From contig NC_079880.1 in the NCBI RefSeq assembly GCF_029227915.1, positions 30,621,501-30,685,500 on the forward strand: 64,000 bases of DNA, read 5' to 3'. Positions 56,612-64,000 of this stretch are shown here, one piece after another (within the stretch, counting starts at the first letter, position 1; each line of letters begins with the position of its first letter). A program made the position numbers and the translations under genes. The notes beneath the pieces are model-generated. The model saw nothing but the letters and a program-made list of their open reading frames with translations. It was not told where the DNA came from and did not search any database. This DNA is from Hydractinia symbiolongicarpus (taxonomy: Eukaryota > Cnidaria > Hydrozoa > Anthoathecata > Hydractiniidae).

Positions 56612-58210
56612 TCAAACAGAAAATTCTTCAAATATTGTTTTTTGACTAGTTGATTGTTTCGGATCTCTTCCATCTGCTTTCTCTTCTTCAATCGCTTTTC
56701 GCATACCTAATTTCAGCAACCCAGACAAAAAGCTGAATAGACTGTCCCACGCTTCTTGTGTTTTGCAATCATCCTGATTATGATCATTTTGCAAATACGA
56801 GAACACAGCAAACTTCAGACCTGTAGCTAAGGTCTACAAAAAAGAGACAATGAAATATGTTTAAAAAATTTTTGCGATTTAACGTTCGTCATCCGTGTTA
56901 TGCGTTAAAATAACCCTTAGAATTGCCATTGTTTAAGTAAATATAGTGGCTTTACCTAAAATTTTGTTTTGCAACAAACTGATTGATTATAGTGGTTATA
57001 AAATGGGTATCGTAACCAAGTGCAACAGTTTCTCATGATATTAGCATATATAAACGGGGATATGGAGGTGCCGAGACATTCAACTTTTAAAATCTTCAGA
57101 AACACTTGCTCAACTGTTTCTTAATTGTTTTGTTGATGACAACACGACAATTTTCAAAAACATCAAAGAAAACCCTTTAAAAGGGGAAAGTGCTCTAAGT
57201 TGTAATTTAATGATCATGAGAATGTGAAAACTTTACAGGTTGTTTTTATTTTTAACATTTTCGTTAAGTTTTAAAACACTTCAGAAACCCGTCTTCCCTA
57301 AATTTTCACAATTTTGATCCGATATACGATATGTGTCGGATTTTCAGAATGTCCCTTCCTAGTACTTATCCTTTCAGCAAAAGCGGAAACATTTGTTACA
57401 AATGGTATTTATACCACCTTGATATCACTTAGAGAGAATTAAAATAAAATGTCAACATATTGACCATAACCACTCGGCCGGAACGTTCTCCTGCGATTTG
57501 GATAGCAATGGTACTTTGTCCGATTTTAAACTGCTGATGACATCAGTAGGAAAATTATTATCCTAACTTATTTCTTTTTTTTTACACTTCAATTATGTAA
57601 GTTTTTTTAAAAGCATTATTCTATCAGAATTTATCGACAGTCGGATGTTTTTACCTTCTCCCATACTTACAAGGGCCAATAAATGCCATGTCAAATAGGG
57701 TTAACAACTGGCGCACTTGTAATCAAGCGTGATTAATTTCGATATTTTACCTAACGTGACGGCAACGCTGTGTTTAAGACTCGTGTTGACGTGAGTGCAT
57801 TTTTCACTGTAGCGCGAAAACTCACAAGCTCTTTTGTTAGCGCGTGCGCATTTTTTTATAGTACGCATGCGACAAAAATAACCTAGTGAGCTTTTTGCAC
57901 TATAGTGATAAATGCTGTCACGTGAAACCGAACCATAATTGGTGTCTTATATTTGTGACTGGTTAAGGGAGTTTCATCAATACTTACAGTAGCGAATCTT
58001 TGCTGTGCGCCAAAGGAATGGTGAAATTTACCATATTCAATCAACGATTCGACAAGTTTTTCGCGTTTATGCAAATTATAAATGACAATCTCAAATAATT
58101 CTTCAAATTTCTTCGAATGATTCATAATGGACGGCGATTCCAGCAAATCGTCCACGTTTTTTGCAGTAGTGCTAAACATACTCCATATTTCAGGATATGT
58201 TCCAAACCAT
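56612..58210 (-). CDS. Globin C, exons 2 and 3 (first exon not in view)
   Basis: Exon 2 (58210-57988, 223 bp) and exon 3 (56833-56612) match globins A and B in phase and sequence: EIWSMF (Phe CD1), MNHSKKF (His E7), GKFHH (His F8), then TLATGLKFAVFSYLQ and DCKTQEAWDSLFSFLSG. Splice sites are canonical (TTGCAG|ATGG, ACT|GTAAGT, TTTGTAG|ACC). I found no first exon (MGN...SWxKIKPxW) between 58211 and 64000; it may lie beyond the window or be lost. It is closest to globin B in exon 3 and to globin A around the CD corner. The shorter tail ends TIFEEFSV. Confidence 0.88.
57804..57908. mobile_element. Small MITE-like foldback in globin C intron 2
   Basis: TCACTGTAGCGCGAAAACTCAC on the left pairs with GTGAGCTTTTTGCACTATAGTGA on the right (imperfect) over 105 bp. 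No clear TSD. Confidence 0.5.
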
Positions 58211-58733
58211 CTGCAAGGAATAAAAAATAAAGATTATTTTCTTCGTCAAATACATTGTTACTACTATAATCCAATTCACATATTTTCAAGAAAAGTTTTA
58301 AAGACATCTTTTTAACAATACCAGTATTCTGTTTAAAATGGTTGCGCGTAGCTTGTTTCCGATTTCTCCGAATTTTGTTTTGATTTCACACAGCTTAATC
58401 TCGGAAACACGGCAAAACCCGAAAAAGGTTCACGAAGGTCATTTTAGCTTGGTGTTAGAACATCTAAGATTCATCGTTCTTGCCCTGAAGAACGATGACT
58501 CGATAAAGTTGCTTTTACCAGCCGCAGACTGTGTAACAGCGAGGCAAATCATTATTTATTCATAGTAACCAATATACTGGTTATGAAAAGCAGCCTGTAC
58601 AAGGGTGGTCTTGTTAGCTGTCAAGTAAGCGCTAGTGGCTTTGACATTAGGCAACAAACCGTGGCGACGAGGATGTAAGGTTGAGGTTTAAGGTTGAAAC
58701 AATAGGTCTATTATACTGAAAGAGAACTACTTT

Positions 58734-58846
58734 GTTCATCACTAACATACTGCCTGGCAGTTAGCGGGATTCGATCCGCGGTCCCCATAACTGGGAGCTG
58801 CATGCGAACCCTCTACACTACGTGCGGCAATATGTTAGTGATGAAC
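58734..58846 (-). mobile_element. tRNA-like foldback element, full copy
   Basis: Perfect 15-bp inverted ends GTTCATCACTAACAT / ATGTTAGTGATGAAC enclose a minus-strand tRNA-like core: box-A-like CACGTAGTGTAGAGGG, a TCCC-AGTTATG-GGGA anticodon-like arm, and box-B-like GGATCGAATCCC. Acceptor pairing is poor, so it is not a tRNA gene. The combination of TIRs and a tRNA-like core is unusual. Confidence 0.65.
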
Positions 58847-58982
58847 TCAGATAGTTTATCCGGATGGTGTGTATACATAGGTGAATATTTATCATAGCAC
58901 ATCCGTATTTCATTCTCAACAGAGAATGCTTCACCCCGATCAGACCTCTGATCATGACGGGCGAGTATAATACTTTTAAGTC

Positions 58983-59102
58983 ATACTGAAAGAGAACTAC
59001 TTTGTTCATCACTAACATACTGCCTGGCAGTGAGCGGGATTCGATCCGCGGTCCCCATAACTGGGAGCTGCATGCGAATGAACTCAGATAGTTTATCCGG
59101 AT
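58983..59102 (-). repeat. Deleted second copy of the tRNA-like foldback
   Basis: Same sequence as 58713-58866 from ACTGAAAGAGAACTAC through CTGGGAGCTGCATGCGAA, then about 33 bp (including the right inverted arm) are missing before TGAACTCAGATAGTTTATCC. Confidence 0.85.
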
Positions 59103-60002
59103 TATTGCTTAGAAAAATAAAGAAATAAGAATAATGCCTGGTTAGAATTTTAGTATTTTTATAATAAAGCGATTAAAGGTTGCAAACACGAAGTAGTGAA
59201 CAATCTCTATTAACAAAGTGCTTTTTAGTTCTCTCTCTCTTATTAATTAGGTTTTATAAAAAATATCGATTGCGTACGACAACACGATAAATAAATATAT
59301 CGCATTGATGAAAATTTGGGATCGACGAGAGAATTTGCTTTACTGGACATCTTAAGGAGTCCTTTTTTTAACGGCACCAAAATATCGAATTTGCATCGCA
59401 GAGTTTTTTTGAAATACATTCACAAAGCTTTGTCGTCTTGGTTTTTTAAAATATTTTTCAATCTCACCTCTTTTTATAAAAATAAACAAGCAAGAATTTG
59501 ATGTTATAAATAATAAATAAAACTAACAGAAAATCAAAACAAAACGTGTTTCGAAAATTATTCAGATGTGTGTTTGTTTCAACAGACAACAGGAACAAGC
59601 TTTTATAGTTAAGCGGTTATAAAGCCTACGATTACAATTTATTTGGAAATAAAACTAACCTTTGTTTGGATGGTGAGAAAGCAGCTATCCTTGCTTATAC
59701 AAGGTTAAACAACCTACTTGCATGCAAATTCGATCGCCGTCTTAATGAGAGCTTCTGCGTATCCGGCAAACATCAAAGTAATTTTGAATTCTCATTCGTC
59801 AGCAAAACGATCGAAATCTTAATAGGGGACTTGAGGGAAATTTTTCGTATATATCAACAAAGCCGGTAAAATTTGAGTTTTGACGTTTGATTTGTTGCAC
59901 CATCCGAAATTAAGTCCTTGGAAACATAAACCAGGAATTTCATTTTCATTTCATTCGATATTTCGTAAATAAATTTACAGTATCGATACTGTAAAAAAAA
60001 GA
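59103..60002. other. Non-coding stretch
   Basis: No globin C exon 1 and no other gene recognised. A 20-bp perfect palindrome (TTACAGTATCGATACTGTAA) lies at 59975-59994, just past the LINE stop codon. Confidence 0.5.
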
Positions 60003-62690
60003 TTAAAATAATTTCTTTATCATTCGTTCCCAGTCTTTTGGGTGATGCACCGCAACTTCGCGAGCGTTTTGCCAATCTATGTTTAAGATGGCTAAGTTTT
60101 GTTTGACATTAGTTGACCATGTCGTTGGGGGTTTGCCTTTTGGCCTTTTAAAAGGCATCTCTGCATACTGCATTGCTTTTCATGCAGGAGCATTAAATTT
60201 CATTTGCTGGATTTTGCCGAACCATCTTGACCGTCTTTTGCGTATTTCATCACTCCATTTTTTAACCCTTGTGTTGTTGTACAGCGTTAGGGTTCATCGC
60301 AGTCGTAGAAGTCTTCTTTGGAAAGCATCGATCTTTTCCGCATCAGATCCTGTGAGTGTCCATATGTCACAGTTATACAAAATATCGAGGAACCATTTTA
60401 GTTTTAATTGTGATATTTTTGTTGCTAAAGATGTGATGGAGGTTGTTAGCTGCTGACGTCGCAAGTTTTTTCCTTCTTTTTATGTTTTCTTTGTTGCCTA
60501 GAAATGAGCCGAGAAATCTATATTTTTCCAGTTTGTTGTGTTTCTGTTGATGACATAATTGTGAAGTAACTGTGATGTGATTTCAGCTTTGTATTTCTGG
60601 ATCGTGTTGTAGTTACTGCTAATTCTGCTGATGTCATCTGCGCACTGCATTTCTATGTCAACGTGTGTTGTCTGTGTTGTTGTTGAGTAGTTATGCTCTA
60701 ACCACTGATCAGGTATGGCATAGCTGATATTTGTTTGTGTGTATGCGTGGTCTGGATTGAAGTTGTTGATGGTAGAAGACATCGCTTTTGCAAGGTAGTA
60801 CTTAAATTCGTCAGCACTCGCACAATCTCCTTGTGGGGCTCCGGTGTCTGTTTTGAAGCTTTTCCTGACGGCGTCTCCGCACTTTACTGCAAGTTCGACA
60901 TCGAGTAGTTGCTTGAGTATATGGAGTTCATTATTTGCGATGGTGGAGGTGAGATCTTCAAAAAGTATTTTTCTGTTGACGCTGTTTTTTTATTGACTTG
61001 TTTGCAGGAAAATACGTGTTCCGTTGTCGATCTTTCTTGTCTGTATGGGGCTTGTGTAAGTGGGATTTCGTTACTTATTTTTTGTCTTGATCTTGGCCAT
61101 GATACATGCTGCAAGTATTTTTCTCAGGATCGGCAGTAAGGCTACAGGACACAGGTTTGACACTGTTCCTTTAGATTTTCCTGGTTTTTGAAGAGGTCGT
61201 AGCAGTCCGTATGTTATTTCTTTCTGACAGTTGCCAGTTTGTGCCAAATTGTTATAGATATCTGCGTTTACTTCTAATATTTTTGTTGACGCGTTCTTTA
61301 TGAGTTCTATTTAAATCCCATCGTAGCCTGCACTTTCATCTTGAATACTGCTTTCCTGATCTCTTCGCTCGTGAAGGGTATAGTCAATGCAGTCGGTTGA
61401 ATGTCTGGCATGGGATCTGAATTTTTTAAGAAGACTTTTCTGAAGAAATCAGTATCTCGGTTTGTTCTTTTTCGTCGCTTGTCAGCCCATCTGCTCCTTT
61501 TATCAGTAGTGGTTCTCGTGGTTTCATCTGCTTAGGCTTCTTAACTGCTTCGAACATTTGTTTATCACTGTTCGGAATATTCTCAAGACCTTTCAATGAG
61601 TTTCGTATTTTTTGATTTTCCTCTTGTCGCAGGACGTTGTGATTCTCAGTCAGTATTCAATTTCTGTGTATTCTCAAAATTTGTGTTAATGTTTCGTCGT
61701 TGCATTTGTGACAGTTTTTGAATATCATCTCTATCAGCTTTCTTGGTCTTGTTTTTATAGCCAATGGTTTGTTCTGCTGTGATTAGATCCTTGTATTGTT
61801 GCTTCAGTTCTTTGTCGACAAATTTTTTGATGTTTAGCTGGTTTTTTTGTTGTTGTTGTTGTTGTTGTGTCTTTTTGTGACCCATTGGATTTGTATATTT
61901 GTAATTACGGGCTTGTGATCGGAGCTGGTTATATGAGTTGTGTGTGCTCGCGAGGCGAAGGTTTCTGTAATGTTGTTGTTTTTTACAACTATATAATGTA
62001 TTTGATTTCGTATGGGGTTTTTTTTACTGTTTTTGTTTTTGCATCCATAATGTTTTTGAATGATGCAGGCGAAGTCCATGTTGTTTGGTGGATTGGTTTG
62101 TGTTTAAGGAAGGTGTTAGTGATGCGTAGATTATGTGCATTACAAAATTCAATCATCTTCTCTCCGTCTTCATTCATTTTGTTTTTTGGATATTTTCCAA
62201 CAATTTTATTTAGCTCGTCTTCTTTGGATTTCATTTTTGTTTTGGTCTGTCTTTTTGTAACTTTGTTGACCACAGATGTTAATGCGTCGTAGAATCTCTG
62301 CGTTTCATCGGGTTTTTTTTTCTAGTTATTTTAGTTGTTTGGGCATATACACTGATGGTGTTGTTATTTATGTGCGTATGACGCATATCCTGTCGGAGAT
62401 CGGTTCAAAGGTAATTTTGTTGTTATTTGGTCTCACTAAAATTCCAACGCCGGCAGAAGATTTCTTTTCGTTCCCCGAGTTATAGAGATGTAGAGTTTCG
62501 CCAGTAGAAGATTTTAGTTCGAACATGCTGGTTGTCTTTATGTGCGTTTCTTGAAGCATCATTGCGGTTAAGTTAAAATGGATGAAATCATCGGCGATAT
62601 TTATCTTTTTTACTGGATTCAGTAATCCTTGACAGTTAAATCCTTGACGTTTTTGTTGGCTTTTTTAACATTAGACGTCGGTTAGACGTC
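60003..62690 (-). pseudogene. Decayed non-LTR retrotransposon, endonuclease plus RT
   Basis: Minus strand. Endonuclease part (62660-61830): NPVKKINIADDF, MMLQETHIKT, GVGILVRP, then AHNLRITNTFLKHKPIHQTTWTSP split by frame changes, then SSDHKPVI. RT part (about 61330-60500): SNEIPLTQAPYRQERSTTEH, TDTGAPQGDCAS, EMQCADDISRI (the catalytic YADD box with Tyr changed to Cys). C-terminal part (60460-60003): WTLTGSDAEKIDAFQRRLLR, then KRPKGKPPTTW, HPKDWERM, stop at 60003. Several frameshifts and stops make it inactive. It resembles the LINEs often annotated 'craniofacial development protein 2-like'. Confidence 0.85.
61838..61868. repeat. (TTG)n microsatellite inside the LINE
   Basis: Seven to eight TTG units, encoding a poly-Gln run on the minus strand between endonuclease and RT parts. 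Confidence 0.85.
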
Positions 62691-64000
62691 CGCCATCTTT
62701 TGAAGCCATCTTATCTAACTATTGTATTCCTGAGCAATGTAATGACGTTAAAATCGGATTAAATCCGAAATAAGTTTAAAGGAAAACAACTGAATTTTAG
62801 GTTTTAACAGTACGTAATTACGAATACTTTTTTGTCCAAAACTAATATTTTATAAAAATTTGATGATTAACTTATATAGGAGTGGAAGGTGGGTTTAAAG
62901 TTGTTTCTATTTCAGCTTATTATTCTATCTGTGATAAAGTTAATTATTTTCATTTCTTACATCAAAGAGAATGATCTTTTTGACAGTCCTTGAGGTCAAT
63001 TTGAAATTTAGACAGATAGATAGATACTTACTACTTCTATCAGATAAAAAGATATACATATTAGCACAGGATTTTTTTATATTTTTTGCAAAATGTTGTC
63101 GAAACGTGACAAAAGTTTATTGTTGCTTGCACTGAGCAGCAGGTGAACTGATAATTAACATGTAACAATATATAGTTAGCCGATGCAGGATAATTAGATG
63201 CTACGCCTAGTATAATGAGCCGTTAAAAGCTTCTTTGTGTTCTTTACAGCTAACTGCGTCTTTTCCATGTTTTTTCTTGAAATCAGAATAGTTTTGTTGA
63301 TAATAATATAGACGACATATATATGTTAGCTACAGTAGCTACAGTAAAATTATATTTTTTTTTGCGAAGTCGTTTCTTGTTCTTTTCCTTGATTTTAATT
63401 GAAGCACAGCTTTATGTTGATCTATAAAAATATAGATGACTATGTGGAGATCGATAACGAAGAAAAGTGAAAATTTAAGTAAAAAGATATATATCGTATA
63501 AGTAGCTGTATAAGCGGCTAATTATACTGTACGTACCGTATATATAATTATTCTGCATAGATAAATAGAATGTCTGTATATTTTATATGGCTAGCCTTAC
63601 AAATCTTGTCTATTAATTCCAGGAAAGGCCATAGCTTAGATAGGGAGTCCTAGAGTATTTAATGCTCATTTTAAGAAAAAAAATTATTGTGTGTGTACCC
63701 TTTTATGTTTCAACTTGTAGCATTCAATTTGTCAAACAGAACAATGACCAATCAGTTTCCTCAAAATGAAAACTTGCAACTAATCCAACTCCCCGAAAGA
63801 AATTCAAATTAGAGAATTTGAATCAAAAAAGAATAATAAACAATCAGTTGAATTCAATAAATCAATTTCAACAAAATAAATCCTGTATTGTCCACAGGTT
63901 TCAAAATCATGCATCGCCTGCTTAATATGTTACTTGTTTAACAAAGATATGAAAAGGCCTGATTAAATTTATATACATATTTATATGTATAATATACCTG
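62691..64000. other. 1.3 kb without a recognisable gene
   Basis: AT-rich, with short GATA runs near 63014 and TATATA runs. No globin exon was found. Confidence 0.5.

Noticed and set aside
60079-60456. Plus-strand 125-codon ORF
   Set aside because: Antisense of the LINE RT C-terminal part, which is recognisable on the minus strand.
61867-62292. Plus-strand 141-codon ORF
   Set aside because: Antisense of the LINE endonuclease segment.

Overview
This is an AT-rich, intron-containing, repeat-dense piece of animal nuclear DNA. Globin genes with introns at the classic B12.2 and G7.0 positions, a tetraspanin-like gene, the first exon of METAP1, and mobile elements of kinds common in cnidarians (Ginger-like integrase elements, pogo/Tigger families, non-LTR retrotransposons, PIF1-type helicases) suggest a cnidarian, perhaps a hydrozoan. 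That assignment is inference; no species marker was seen.

Layout. 0-1 kb: first exon of METAP1, minus strand, running out of the window to the left. 1-10 kb: GGCA-rich minisatellites, a tRNA-like sequence, a hAT-type MITE, a complete 3.5-kb Ginger-like transposon with TIRs and a 4-bp TSD, and a ~125-bp hairpin satellite. 9.4-10.0 kb: a small three-exon gene with an internal duplication and an RG-rich tail. 10.1-10.6 kb: a perfect-TIR pogo MITE. 13.1-16.7 kb: a hairpin satellite, a PIF1-like helicase ORF cut at its 5' end, and a second copy of the Ginger right end plus flank. 16.8-23.8 kb: a frameshifted unknown ORF, a tRNA-derived SINE, a LINE fragment and several tandem arrays. 24-28.7 kb: a decayed multi-copy-type ORF (HEEADxR / TGCDY motifs) split by a nested TIR element. 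29.6-31 kb: a second, older element of the same broad family with a pogo-type transposase remnant. 32.3-33.9 kb: a compact tetraspanin-like gene with almost no large extracellular loop. 35.6-37 kb: a 174-bp satellite with higher-order structure. 39.9-58.2 kb: three globin genes in tandem on the minus strand. 60-62.7 kb: a decayed non-LTR retrotransposon.

Most notable. The TIR element at 25.0-26.1 kb is a deletion derivative. It carries on one strand the acidic C-terminus of a pogo-like transposase and, divergently, a HIRAN-domain protein with a consensus PCNA-interacting motif (QKDIRSFF) and a SUMO-interacting-type C-terminus. The 29.6-31 kb element has the same left-to-right topology. Together they suggest a transposon family that encodes a replication-fork/PCNA-targeting accessory protein beside its transposase.

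The genes that look functional are METAP1 (partial), the RG-tail gene, the tetraspanin-like gene, globins A and B, and possibly globin C, whose first exon is not in view. Most of the remaining sequence is mobile elements and satellites.
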